A stretch of DNA of 64,000 nucleotides from Rotaria sp. Silwood1. Lineage: Eukaryota; Rotifera; Eurotatoria; Philodinida; Philodinidae. The notes under the pieces were generated by a model, which saw nothing but the letters and a program-made list of their open reading frames with translations, ran no database searches and was not told where the DNA came from. Position 1 is the stretch's first letter. Each line of letters begins with the position of its first letter. The stretch lies in NCBI GenBank assembly GCA_905250075.1, contig CAJNOP010000003.1, positions 6,792,262-6,856,261 on the forward strand, given 5' to 3'. Positions 11,894-24,322 of the stretch are shown here, piece after piece. Position numbers and translations under genes: made by a program.

Positions 11894-12044
11894 ACAAGTC
11901 AACTTGTCCTATGACGATTAAGGTTATAAGCTATAGAAGATGTAGATTAGTAATCATTAGAGGAAGTCGATTCATTCAAAAGACTGTCAGTCTTCATCTT
12001 CTATAGCTTATACCTTCTACTAACAGGGGACAAGTCGACTTGTT
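11894..12044. repeat. Fold-back inverted repeat, arms of about 50 bp
   Basis: The left arm 11894-11942 and right arm 11995-12044 are inverted copies at roughly 80 percent identity, separated by about 52 bp. Both contain the near-palindrome CAAGTCRACTTG at the outer end, and an identical inner block, TATAAGCTATAGAAGATG. Transcribed RNA would form one long hairpin. It could be a small fold-back element or a MITE remnant. I see no clear target duplication. Confidence 0.75.
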
Positions 12045-14240
12045 GCATTGAAATATCACATCATATGTACAGGAATGTTCTTGACTAATTTTTAAATATT
12101 TTATAACTTGATTGTTTTTTTGTATCAGCAACGATCTGTTCAGACGACGAAGTTTGAAAGTACTTAAAAAATGTCTTAAGGAGCATACTTTTTCCAACTC
12201 GATAAACCTAGGGTTAGTTACATCTACTTCGTTCTATTAGAAATATATACTTCTTAAAATCCATGACCTTTCACACAAACTTTATCTTTTTGCCATGTGT
12301 TACTGCGAGACAAATCAATCTCGCGATGATGACGCTACTGACATAACCAGGCTGGATGAAAGGGTTCAGTCTTTCTACCTACAAACTTTTAAGATTTGCT
12401 TATAAAAGCTCTTGAATTCCTTATTGACGGGTGGTCAGACGTGGTCCTCGCTCTTGATACAACAATATGCAAGAACCTGAGCTCATACAAGTTTTGTCTC
12501 CATAAATCATGACACAATGTATTTATTTGTTATGATATTTTTTTTGAAATTTTCCCTTTTCGAAAATAGTTCTTTCTTGTTAGAAAACAAATAATATCAG
12601 TAGCACCGATAGCGTTTCCATCAAGTTTTGATTGTATACAACTTTCGAAACTAAAATATACCTCGTTGCACAGAAATAAGTTCTATTATGTATTATGTAG
12701 TAAAAAAAACATTCGTACTTTATTCAGTCCAACATGGCCTTAGTTAAATGGTCTAATCTAATTTGTTGTTCATTGCTGAATATATTGATGGGCACAATTA
12801 CATAGTGAACTAAATTTATTACTTATGGCTAATACCAACCTCATAACACAGAATATGATAGACAACAAGAAGAGTTAACCTTTCTTGTTATCACAACTCA
12901 AATACATGTTAAGTAACATTACACTAAACAACAACTTCATGGAGAAAGTATAATAAAAATTACGTTTTTCAATTTAGGCTCACGTAAAATCTAACTAAAA
13001 CCAAATAAGATTGTTTATTTTGTCCATTTATCATCGATTCGAACTTGTTACAGTGTTTCTCAATCAATTATCAAGTGTATCAAGAAAGAAATGATTCTTA
13101 GCTTCTATATGACGAAATGTATACCGTTAGTGTGAGAAAGCTGATTCTTGTCTTCTCATAACATTGCACACACCCTGGTAAGATAACAGAACATAAATAG
13201 CTCGTATTATCACTTATTCAAACAATCATAGTCCCGTTAGCAAAAAAGAAACGATGATAGTAACTACGAACCCTTGTAAAACTAAATAACCAATAAAACA
13301 CATTATAAATTATTGACTTTTTATACTTATCCTATTCCAAATATAATCATCTAATTAGTAAATTACAAAAAAATGATGCTACTTTTGCATCTTATTCTTT
13401 AAATGGAAAACTTAACAAACAGCAAAACAGTTCTAAATAATTATTTCATATTTAATTGGAGAAATTATAAAATATTCTCCACGTTGTATATACAAGCTTG
13501 AAATTTGTTATGATTTTTCTTTTCATTAACATAATGCACGTCAAATGATGTTCGAATATGATCATACCAATTCTTTTGTCACGCAAAAATACGCTATTAG
13601 CATTCTGGCTGCATCTTTTACATTCAATAAGAATTTGTCTGAAGCCAGTAAAAAGTGAGCCAACGGAATAGGCGACGTATTTATTCTAAAACTGTCCTAA
13701 ACAATGTTGTCTAGAGACTTAATGCGAATCAAATTTCGATTTCCTTATGAAATATATAATGAAAATTTCTTTCGTGACAGGAAGACACTTTACAAGGTTA
13801 TTTTCTAGCAACTATATAACTCATTGTGACACTTTACAATTATTACCATATGACCCTCATCAACTAAATTTTCTTTCTACCGCTTTATATTTAACTAATA
13901 CAGCTTCAACTGTGTCTGAAAACAATGAAAGCTTTCGTAACAGTTCTTATGAAAGGATTTCGTATGAGATAAGCTACGACCTTGATACAACACATGACAC
14001 AATAAAAGTCCACATGATCACCTCTTATCTTTACCATCACTTATCCTTTTAACAGCTGAATGAGAAACACTATTCGAATGATAACTGAGATTCTTTTTCT
14101 TTCCATATCATTCTAGATAAGTCAAATCATTATGTGCTTGTCAAGTGATATAGCAAAATTAAACTTTATCTTTGCATACTATCATGACCATGCGAAACTT
14201 ATAACACCTATATAAATGCACATAGTTGCTTCGTTTCTAG

Positions 14241-14250
14241 NNNNNNNNNN
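14241..14250. other. Assembly gap (10 N)
   Basis: Ten consecutive Ns. The true size of the gap is unknown. Confidence 0.99.
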
Positions 14251-14992
14251 CTTTCGATACCTTAAGTTTTTTATTTCATTTTGGTTGTTTATCAACGCTT
14301 TGGTGAGTGCTGGATGAAAACATTAGTTCAGTCTGTGTCAATTCTAATTTGACATATAGAGCTAAATAAGTCAGCGACTGTTTAAATGATGAATTGAGTC
14401 TATTGGAAGGCTGATGATTTCGATATGATGTCTGAATAATTTTGATCATCTCGTTGTCTACTAACAGTGACGATATATAACCGTTATTTGAGCAAATGCT
14501 ATTGAAAAGAATAGTTTTTCTAATTTTGATCTAACAGTTTTCAGTACGAGGCTCCTTTAGATTTAGTTATTATAATATTTATTTTCGTTATCATGTTCAA
14601 AAAAAAAACATATGATCAACTTCTTCAAGCAATGATCAAGAATCTGATTTATTCGATCAAATTTGAACAAAAACTTGTCTGTTAGACATTAAGATATATA
14701 TGATTTATTTTATTAATGATACCATTTCAATTAAGAGTGAAATAAGAACAAAGATAAGCAAACAAATAAGAAAATAAGAACTGTACTATCTGCGCAAATG
14801 AATAATAGGCAAACACAACCAAAAAAAATAATAATGAAGTTGAGAATCGATATAAATTCAATTTATGATTGACAATGATATATACAAATAAGAAGTGGAA
14901 TCAATTTTGAACTGTCAGTGGTGCAGACTACAAATAAAAAAAATAGAAACAAATCAAATTCAATTATAGAATGAAAATTTTCGTTCGTTCGT

Positions 14993-16199
14993 TCATACTG
15001 GTAAAATTCCTAGACGATGTCGATTTCGTATAAGAAAAGGATTTTCAAGATAAACATTAACATTACTTTGTGGTTTAAGTCCAATAATATCCTAAATGTG
15101 ATGATATATTATTTAATGAAAGAATATATAATTTACCTTATCAGTGCAATATCGTACACCAATCATTATTTGACCAAAAACATGTCCATGTTTTCTCAGA
15201 GCACGTTGAGCTTGAAGACGAGTTGCAAATTTAACATGAAATATATTCGATGTATCAACGATCTGAATCGATAAATAGTAAATAAAACAGGAACAAACTA
15301 CTCCTACCACATATTTTTCTATTATTCCAAAACGGCTAAATTCGTCGATCAATGTTCGAGCATCAGTATTCGTACGATAGCCAAATACAGTCAACCATGT
15401 TCCGTCATTTCCACTTTCATTAGCAAGACTATACATTTAACAACAACAAAATAAAAAAAAAATCAGCACAATTTTTATTAAAATTGAAGATCTAGAATCG
15501 ATTTATTACAAACAGAACAAAATCAAATAAAAAAAAAAAGATCATAAGATAATTGCTTCGAAGAAAAAATAAATCTTTCATGTTGATTATTTCTTATAAA
15601 TTTCTAAAGTTCTTACTTTGTTCGTTGAGTTGCCTGAATAAAAGTAAAGTTATCATTTGTAACATTAGAATTGCCTATTGGTTGGTCCATCCCAGCTGTT
15701 TGTGTCATTAATCCAAAATCATATGAAGAACTAGTATTACCAAAGAGTAAATTTGATGTTATTCGACGACTGTTTTCCATTTCATCAAACCCACTAATAT
15801 TACCAGTACGTCCTCCGATATTTCCTTGTCGAAATAAAATCGATGATTGATGTTCATCAACTACAATAGAAAACAAACGATAATTTATTTATTTAAACTA
15901 CCTGAGAAAAACCATACTCGATAGATCATTATTATTATCAACAAGAAAACGAACACGTTTTTGTTGTCCAGGTGATAAAGGGCTTGGTGGAGATTTCCTA
16001 TCAAACAAAGGGATTATTTATATTATTTCTTATCTCTTGCTTGTGTGAAATAACTTACGGTTCATCAAACGTATGTTTGCTCATCAATGAAACAAATGGT
16101 GAAGTCTAAAAAGAAAAAACACTCGTGTCCTACATTAAAAACAAGTCATATTAAGTTATATACCTTCAAACCATCACGAAAAAACGTTGATGAATGCAT
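14993..16199 (-). CDS. NUP35: Nucleoporin NUP35 (Nup53 family, MPPN/RRM-like domain)
   Basis: Seven exons, complement(14993..15091, 15137..15262, 15308..15428, 15617..15860, 15918..15997, 16059..16105, 16164..16199), give 250 aa. The MPPN domain spans about residues 135-215: WLTVFGY (the usual WVTVFGF), FGIIEKYV, FHVKFATRLQAQRALRKHG and IMIGVRYC. The N-terminal part is Ser/Pro-rich (SPPSPLSPGQQ), as in vertebrate NUP35. The family links the inner nuclear-pore ring to the pore membrane through NUP155/NUP205 partners and dimerises via this domain. The protein is shorter than human NUP35 (326 aa) and the C-terminal amphipathic helix (YMFGW in human) is not seen. The stop lies within CCA|GTATGA, so a further splice to an acceptor near 14928 with a TGA at 14901-14903 is possible. 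The ATG directly follows TTTTTAG, a likely trans-splice acceptor. Confidence 0.92.
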
Positions 16200-17700
16200 C
16201 TAAAAAGAACAAAAAAAAAACATTACTTAATTATGTGAGATTTTAGAAATGAAATATATGATAATGTTTTTTTCGTAGGACACAAAATCACAAATAGCAA
16301 GAATTTTCCTGTTATTTTCCAATTTATAGATCATGATCTTTCCAAATTGTATAATAAATAATCTTTATTTTAAATATAAAATGCTGAAATCTGTTTTTGC
16401 AGATTCAATTTTGGTTTAAGACAATTATCGAAAATGAAATCCTTCTTATATACATTCATTTGTCTGATATAGTAGCGATCTGAACACTGATCCATCGTGT
16501 TGATGGCCATTTCGAAATGTTTAAGTAGTACAACATTTAAATAAAGTACTATTTAATTAAACTAATTTAATGCACAATCTAGATTTTAAATTTGAGTTTT
16601 CTTTGTATACACGAAACGATGTTGCTCATCGTTGAATAAACATAAAGATTCTGATTGTTCAGATAGAATATGAAAAAGTTCTTCAAAGAAAGCTTAATGA
16701 CATGATCATGAAAATAAAAATGAAAATATAATATCACTTCTAAATAGATGAAGACTTGCACGTTGAAAAATTAATAATTAATTAAAATGAACAACAAGTC
16801 CATGTGTACATGAACATGATAAAATATAATAATGTATAATAATCATATTGATATGTCAATTAATAGCTTATACTTATCACCATAATGGGTTTCAATACGT
16901 TCATTTATATAGGTAATAAGGTCATAAATACGTTAATTGAATTGATCCAAACCAATTGAATCGTTATGAAATACTATTAGTAAAACTAGAGATTGTTAAT
17001 GTATTAGATACATATCATAAATACGTCCTGAAAACGATAAATACTAATGACTTGTCATTTATGATATTGATAAAGTGATATCTTTATTCTATAATAAACA
17101 AAAAAACAAACTTGAAGATCGTTGTCAACATCACTTTGATGAATACATGGAGAAATTGTTAGAGAAATCGATTGTTGTTATAAAATGCAAATCATTATTC
17201 AAAATCTAGAAATAGATAGCGAATTAATTTTCAATTAAATTATATTAGATTCTTTATTGTACAAAAATCTATTGACAATTTCGAAAGGAAATAATACCTT
17301 TTCGTCATTGCAATATTTTTTAAATAAACATCAATAGTTTAGAGTTTAACTAAGAACTATTCATCCGTTGACATAAGATTTCAACACTTTCACATCAATG
17401 TATATAGATTTGAGTTTCAATTACATAATGTTTAAATCAAAAATATAATAAAGAAAAATTTTTCATGAAACTTAAGTTGAACAAAAATCTTTCAAAACAA
17501 CAAACTTCAAATAAAAAATGATCATAAATATTCTGTGTGTTCTAGAATACATATGAGTGCTTGTTAGGTTTTTAGGTTTGTATAAAAAGCTGTTATTTAA
17601 AAATTATTTATCTAACTCTAATTCTAACATAGACGTTATTGGAAGATGATTGAATCATCACCAGACGAAAGATTAAGTAACAAAGAGACCGTTTCGTACT
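16200..17700. other. Intergenic between NUP35 and the B-box gene
   Basis: A/T-rich DNA with no supported gene. The first 40 nt upstream of the NUP35 ATG are A-rich on the plus strand, that is T-rich in the transcript direction, like an outron tail. Confidence 0.45.
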
Positions 17701-18460
17701 CTACGTCTGTTTTTCATACTGTTGTGCTACTTTTTCATGAAGAGTTTCGCAAGACACGTAAAAACCTCGACCGTGTTGCAACGAAATATGAACATCTCGA
17801 CATTTTGGACACAATCCATCATAGCCTGTTAATGGCATTTCACATTCCAAAGCATAGAGATTTTTGCCTCGACAAAATACTTTTCCTTTAACTAAACATT
17901 TTCGACGACCAAATTGAACATAAGTATTAATGAGATTAAATTTATCAATGATGTCCTCAAATGAACTTTGCATCTGTTCATTTGTCATTAGTTTATTCAC
18001 TTGATTTTCTATAAATTCAATCTTGTTCTTCAATTGTTTGACTTGATCAGAAGATGCTTCACCTTCATTAATAAGTTCTTTTATATTTTCTATAGTTTGT
18101 GATACTTCTTGTTCTTGTTTTATTATTTTTCTATTGAATTCTTGTATTTTTTTATTATACTCTTGGTCAATTTCTGCATATTTCTTATCACGCCACGCTT
18201 TCAGCACAGCTAATGGACCACTTTGATTTTCTTTAGTCTGTAATCTCATCTTAACTAAAATATAAAAAAATTTTTTCGAATATCATAAAAATACGACTTA
18301 TACGTTGGTTGAGACGATCAGTGAGTGGTAACAATTCATTATTGATTTGTGTTTGATGTTCATTAAAATGTCTGGAACATACATTGTTTTCACAGTGATG
18401 GCACAAGCATGTTGCAGCTCTCTTACAATCATTGACAGAACATGCCTCTCTTGATGCCAT
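17701..18460 (-). CDS. B-box-like zinc-binding protein with coiled coil
   Basis: Two exons, complement(17701..18254, 18304..18460), encode 236 aa; the intron is 49 nt. The N-terminus (residues 5-40) has a Cys/His cluster CSVNDCKRAATCLCHHC...CSRHFNEH, which has the order of a B-box-type zinc finger. Residues about 60-150 are rich in Lys/Glu/Gln with heptad-like spacing (coiled coil). The C-terminal part holds further Cys (CRGKNLYALECEMP, GLCPKCRDV) and might bind a second metal ion. The layout resembles TRIM-like proteins lacking a RING, which form large families in bdelloids. Ligase or scaffold function is not shown by the sequence. I chose ATG 18460 because it follows a TTTTTCAG acceptor by 8 nt; an ATG further upstream (18484) is before that acceptor. 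Confidence 0.65.
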
Positions 18461-21177
18461 CGAATAGTCTGAAAAATGGGTCAAAGAAAAACATATAAAA
18501 TAAAGTATTTATCCATATCTTTGACATGACAAGCTTCCAAGTGACAAATCAAAGACTGAATACTATTAGCTAGCTGCATTTGATTGTATCAATTCTTTTT
18601 ATTCTTTAGTATTGTAAATTAGCTGAAAGAAATGGAAAAAATTGATAAAAATTCGAAAACTCTTCTTAGTCTGTGGAAATTATTCTATTTCGAAGGACAA
18701 AACATACAGCATTTTATATAGTACTTTTTTTGAATGATCTTCAGATTGACATATAGGAAAATGATTCTACTATAAAGTAAATCAAAAACATTCATTAAAA
18801 TAATTTTCACCAATGGCAATTGTTGATAATGCAAGATCGCCTTAGGTCATATATTTATACCAAAGTCAATGAGTTTAATATCTTAAAAATTCGTAAGTCA
18901 AATTTTAAACCAAGAAAACGAGATAAACTTCAGCAAGTTTTTTTTTCTGAATAGCTTCTAAGACTAAAAGAATTACTTCTGTTTTAAAAATAATTCAGTA
19001 AAATACTATAAGTTCCTTATTTCCAAAGTATATAGTAATATAAGTGTTGCGGTCGTTCGTTTAGTAACATAATTCTATATCCTTCTATAATTGGCGAAGA
19101 AAAACTTTCACTTTTGTGTTGATAAGAACAACTATGAATTTATCCCCTTGTGAAGTTATTGAATATGAGACATGACAAAAGTAAACTATGGATGTTACTT
19201 TACAATAGCATATGAGAAAAAGATGAAATATTTTTTGATACAGTAACTGGTAATTAATAAAAGTTCACCATCAAAAAGATTTAAAAGTGATCATCAGTGG
19301 ATTTATCATTATAATCGAAGAGAAATATATAATCCAATGATAACAGATAAAGAAGTATAATGTTGTTCATTGAAAACTTCATGTTAGTATTTCACATTTA
19401 GTAATGGTACTAAATATTGATATTATCACATTTTCAATTTCTTGTATTTTAATTTTCAATAGAAAATTAGGAACAGAAGTCATTTGAAATGTACAAATGA
19501 ACACTCAGCTGTTGTTTTCATTTTCTTTTTTTTTTATTTGTTACTGTCTTCTCCAATAATAAAACTCCTTAGATTTAAATCAGCATTTAGTATATTAAAA
19601 ATCTTAATCGAAAAGATACTTTTTAAAACAATTAGTAAAAGATTTTTATCATTTATCATCGTATATAATCAACTGTCTCGTTAATGTCGCTAGTAGTTAA
19701 AAGCAGTATGTCTAGATTCTCAGAATTGTTTGAAAAGAAAAAAAAGGTTCTCTCAATGTAGCTGTATGGACAAAAAAATATAAATTACACAAAGCTTAAT
19801 TTTCTAAACTCTTGATGCATAGTATTTCTTATTCAAAGACGTCAGGAATATCTATACTAGATGAAAATTTTCAGCAGTGATCGAATTTCGGTAGTTCTGA
19901 ACTCTTGAAACTATCAAATATGCAACTCCACTCACGGAACTCACGAAAGGATGTGATTGTGGCTTTTGGTTTTACTTCTTCTTATACGCATAACTATATT
20001 CTAGATTTGAATATCTACGAAAAAGATAATACTCTATATTAGTCATCTGTCGTAATATTTCTGGTTTTCTGAATTTCTGGATGTACGATACTATTATCGT
20101 TGTTTAAAACTTATGATTTAATGAAGCATGATTATGTCCATTTCTTTTGAATGACTAGGCTGAACTGTTACCTCAATTTCAATAAATTCTTAAGTTCTGG
20201 GAACTGCTTTAGTTGCTAGAGTTGCTTAAGTTCCGAAGATTTCGTGAGTGAAGTTGATATTTTGAGGACTCCATGAGTTCAGAACTCACGAAGTCCAGAC
20301 ACGCCTCTTTGACAAAATATATGAATTCAGTTTCGCATATTCTTTAGTCTATAATTTTTCATGATAACCTTTAATATGAAATTCTTCTATACAATTTTCT
20401 CGAGAATTGAACATGAAATCTTTCAATATTAAACTTGAAAGGTAACAAAACTATCAGCATAATATTGAAATCTTCATTTTTCCTGGAACACCCATTATTA
20501 TCTAATTTATTACGATTTTTTTCTGTTATTAAATCAATGCTATCAAAGAAGAAAGAAAGTTATGAAAGAGTCCTACAAATTTAAAAATCCAAAAAAAAAG
20601 ACAGTTTTAAATCTCTTTAATGTAATGAGATAGTAATTTACATGTTGATAAGCGTCTTTTCTTCGTTTCAACAATTATTCGTTTCATGTTTTATTCTTCA
20701 CAAGTGGGCAATGCTCATCAATCAACAATTGCTATTAGTGATGTATAATTAAATCAAATAACTTATGTATTCCAACATATTTTCAAGTCGATCTCTCATA
20801 ATTATTGTTCATAACTATAACAATATACTTTAAAAAAGCATATTTTTATATTTATTAGAATTCGAAACTCATAAATATTCAATAAAAGACTAAGCAGAAT
20901 AACTCGAATACCACTATTTCTATGTGAGAAATTATTTGTACAGATGTTTTATTCATATTCACGAAATAAATATTCGTCCCAATTTTATACCATATAATTT
21001 ATATTAAAGAACACTAAAACAACAACAAATCAAACGAAACAGTCGATTAGAAAGAATAGTACATTAAAACATGATAAAAATAATGCTGACTTTTGTCTTA
21101 ATGAAATATAATAATAAACATGGAATAGAAACAAAGAACAAAAAAAAAAAGATCTTGAGATTGCACTGTAATATTGA
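18461..21177. other. Intergenic, one inverted repeat
   Basis: About 2.7 kb without a gene. A hydrophobic plus-strand frame at 19484-19684 is A/T-driven and has no domain. A fold-back repeat lies at 19885-20294. Confidence 0.5.
19885..20294. repeat. Imperfect inverted repeat (MITE-like), about 410 bp
   Basis: The left arm (about 19885-19950) includes AGTTCTGAACTC, then ATCAAATATGCAACTCCACTCACG. The right arm (about 20240-20294), as reverse complement, reads AGTTCTGAACTC, then ATCAACTTCACTCACG in the same order. AACTCACGAA-type motifs recur in both. Arms have diverged and I see no clear target duplication, so the class is open. Confidence 0.55.
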
Positions 21178-23230
21178 TTATTGACCTATATTTAGCAGAT
21201 CAACATCTTCTACTGTTTTTGGTTGATTAGAAGCGCTCTCTTGTTGATCATCATTGAATAGATCATTACCATTTGCTTCATCATTCTCATTATCAATATC
21301 ATCAGCATCATCATTTCCTAATCCACGAAGTGTTGGTATTGTAAGATCAACTTCAATTGGAAATATGTCAGCTTCTTTCATTACATCGTTACAATCTTTA
21401 TGATATTTATCCAAAGCAGTAATAAAACGATGCAATTGAAAAACTATATCTTGTACTATTAGACAAGAAAAACCAAGAAATAAACAAAAAACAAAATATT
21501 TTTAACAAAAACAAACCATGTTTTTGATCAAGTAATTCTAATTTAACAAGAACATCTGCACGCATCTTTGCAAAACGTTCACGAGCTAATTGACGACATC
21601 GAAGAATTAATCTACACAAAGATATTAAGTCTTTATCTGTAACAAGAAAGCAACAAATTAAATAAATACCGATATTCATAATTTCCTGTTTCAACACGAT
21701 AAAGTGGTTCTTGAAGTGCTGCATAACTACATTCTTCATCATCCATTTCTTTTACTTTCAGGCAATAGGACTAAATAAATAATAAAATTCTTCGGCATCT
21801 CTCGCTTTGCTCACGAAGAAGTCGCTCGAACTTTTTCTTCAATCACGACTATGTATTAAAAGTAGAAGTTATAATAAGATAATTAACAAAAAACATAGAT
21901 GATGAGATGTCAGTAAGACTTTTTTTCGATAGATAAGTCTTAATAGGCTTGAAATATTCTTATAACTTCTATCTATATTGATCATAACTGCAAAAAAGGA
22001 ATAGATACGAATGCAAATGTTTTAAAGGATTTTTTTTAATATCATCGAAAATCATTCTAGCAGAAAATATGGGGATTTAACTCGTGCAAATTGTTAGAGT
22101 TTTTCTCTTTTATAGTCAATATAAAATCCTACCAAATATTCAAACTTAGCATCAGCATATTTTTCAATAGTTAATTTTGTATCAGGAATAGCTTTTGTTA
22201 AATATGTGTTCAAATCAGCAATCATCTGAAATAGATTACATAGTAAAAGAAAACTTTGTTTTTTTTTTTAATGCATACTGGTTTCACAGTTCGAAGTAAT
22301 GTAATAGCATGTCGATCGATTTGTCGATGAGCTTCACCAAATTTTGTAAAAGCTTCTGATGCTTTAAATTGAGGTTCACGTGCACCAATATTAGCAAATG
22401 CATCACCAAAATTACGATGTGTATGAGCTAATTCAAATATAGCTTTAAGTACAGAACGCGTATGTTCGATTAAACCACGATATAGTTCTGATGTACGCTC
22501 AAGTTCATCTAACTTCTTAATAAGACCATCTTAAACAAAAAAAAATGAATAGACTTTTATACATAGGTTTGATTTTCTTTATCACCATTGCATAGAATAG
22601 CACGACTAAGACCAAGTGCATCAGCAGTTGTTGAACTCATTGTTTCAACAATACGATGTTTCATTTTTTTAAGTACTAAATAAATGAAAAATATTGATCA
22701 ATATTTTAATCGTAAATTATTTTTAACAAACCAATGTCTAATGTTTTGCCTTCTTTTGGTTGTGCATGTAATTTATTATAATGTATTGTTACTTCCGACT
22801 ATCTAAATTGAATAAAATTCAAGTAATAATTAAACAAAATATTTACTTTAGATGCTTGTATAAGTTTAGCAACTTCAACTTTTGTTCGTCCTTTTACTGA
22901 TTTTCCATTGACTGAAACGATTTCATCACCTATTATAATAAATAATTAATAATTCTTTAATAAGCTAATTAAGTTTTTTACCTGCAGCCAAAGAACCATC
23001 TTTCGATGCAGCCGTATTATCAAAAATTTGAACTATATATAAACATGGACAAAGTGGAGCTCCACCACCAATACTAATTCCAACTAAATTTTGAGTATCT
23101 TTTTTCAGAGTACATGTTCCCGATGTTAATGTCATACCACTAGAATATACAATGAGTTAAATATATGAAAAATTTCGACTTTATTACAAACATACAGTGT
23201 ATCTTCTTCTAAATCGCCGTAATCCATCAT
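21178..23230 (-). CDS. PICK1: PICK1, PDZ-BAR scaffold protein
   Basis: Ten exons, complement(21178..21455, 21517..21611, 21670..21770, 22133..22225, 22279..22529, 22586..22675, 22732..22798, 22847..22929, 22982..23139, 23196..23230), encode 416 aa; human PICK1 has 415. The N-terminus MMDYGDLEEDT is acidic. The PDZ domain (about residues 15-105) has LVGISIGGGAPLCPCLYIVQ, GDEIVSVNG and SEVTIHYNK. The AH/BAR domain (about 140-355) has ADALGLSRAILCN, FGDAFANIGAREPQF, LNTYLTKAIPDTKLTI and LILRCRQ. The tail is acidic (DDADDIDNENDE). In the family the PDZ groove binds receptor and kinase C-termini while the BAR dimer senses curved membranes in endocytic and secretory traffic. Introns are 45-60 nt except one of 362 nt (21771-22132). 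An AAATTTAG acceptor lies about 16 nt before the ATG. Confidence 0.97.
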
Positions 23231-24322
23231 CGTTTATTCAATCTTCTAAATTTTGAACTGTTCTGAAAGGTGATGGATGGAACAAAATTACATCAAGGAA
23301 AAATAAATAGTAATCAACATAAAATATACAGCTTTATACTATTTGCTTTCGTATTGGGTCCAAGAATGACGAAAGATGTCGCTTATTAACGACAATAGTT
23401 CTGCTTTTCTGATAAGAATAAATAGTAAATACATTACGATTCAGTCTTCATCAGATTTTTGAAAGAAAACTTCATTCAATTGTATATAGTGAGTTAGAGT
23501 TTTGACTAATTTCGATTTAGATTATTTAAAATAAAAAGAAACGGAACTATTATCCATTTAGAATCAGTATACAATTGATTGTTTCTCTGAAAAACTATTA
23601 GTCTCACACGAGGTGAAGACTTTTGGCTTCAAAGTAATTTGATGATCAGCTCAATCAATTTAGATTATGACTATTATTAAAATCAAAAAATCTTTCTTAG
23701 TCTTGACAATTGAGCTATTACAAGTGTAATCTATGTATTCTATTTTGATTTGATCTTGCACCACGTAGCACTTATTCACAAGAGTTAATGTTGCGTCAAC
23801 GACGAGAATAACTGAAACAGGTTCTAATTATGATACTACTACAATTATATTTAGGTGTAGTCATTCCAGTGTGGAAATACAGTGTAGATCAACATGATGT
23901 AGTCATCCTAAATGACAGAAAAATTGAATTATAGTTAATTTGATTCTTTTTTTGTTTTTTTTTCGCAGTTATGTTGTTATTGTATTTGTATTAAGCTAGA
24001 AACCTACTTACCGCGGGTTTCTTTTGAAAAATGATTCATGCCGGTGAAGTAACATGTGATTGAATACTTGCAAAGATAGCTATTTTCAGATTGAAATGAC
24101 GTTCATAAATTTATTGCTTATTGCAAACTCTACGTAATACTCGACAATTGTCACAATCCGATGTTTTATTATTCCAAATGAATAATTTCTATGAATAGGT
24201 CACAACTGACTCAACAAAGGGTAAAGGGTTAACATAGGTCTAAAGCAAAATGTTTTCTTATTTCTTATTATGATATAAATAATATTGACATTTTCTTCAA
24301 GTCAATTTAATCGAGTTTTGAT
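23231..24322. other. Intergenic, nothing recognised
   Basis: About 1.1 kb between PICK1 and the membrane-protein gene. It should hold the PICK1 promoter. A short GC-rich patch (ccgcgggttt, near 24012) stands out, but no function follows from it. Confidence 0.45.

Larger units (their letters stand above)
11104..14992. other. Gene-poor region
   Basis: About 3.9 kb without a convincing gene. It holds a fold-back repeat (11894-12044) and an assembly gap (14241-14250). The longest frame, 13747-14052 plus strand (101 codons), has no domain, no splice partner and a composition like its surroundings. A short plus-strand frame near 12410-12515 (ALEFLIDGWSDVVLALD) looks mildly coding but stands alone. 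Confidence 0.45.

Noticed and set aside
13747..14052. 101-codon plus-strand frame
   Set aside because: Composition like the noncoding surroundings, no recognisable motif, next to an assembly gap.
17646..17891. 81-codon plus-strand frame
   Set aside because: It is antisense to the B-box gene and only a shadow of it.
19484..19684. Hydrophobic plus-strand frame that resembles a membrane protein
   Set aside because: Hydrophobicity comes from T-rich DNA; no partner exons.
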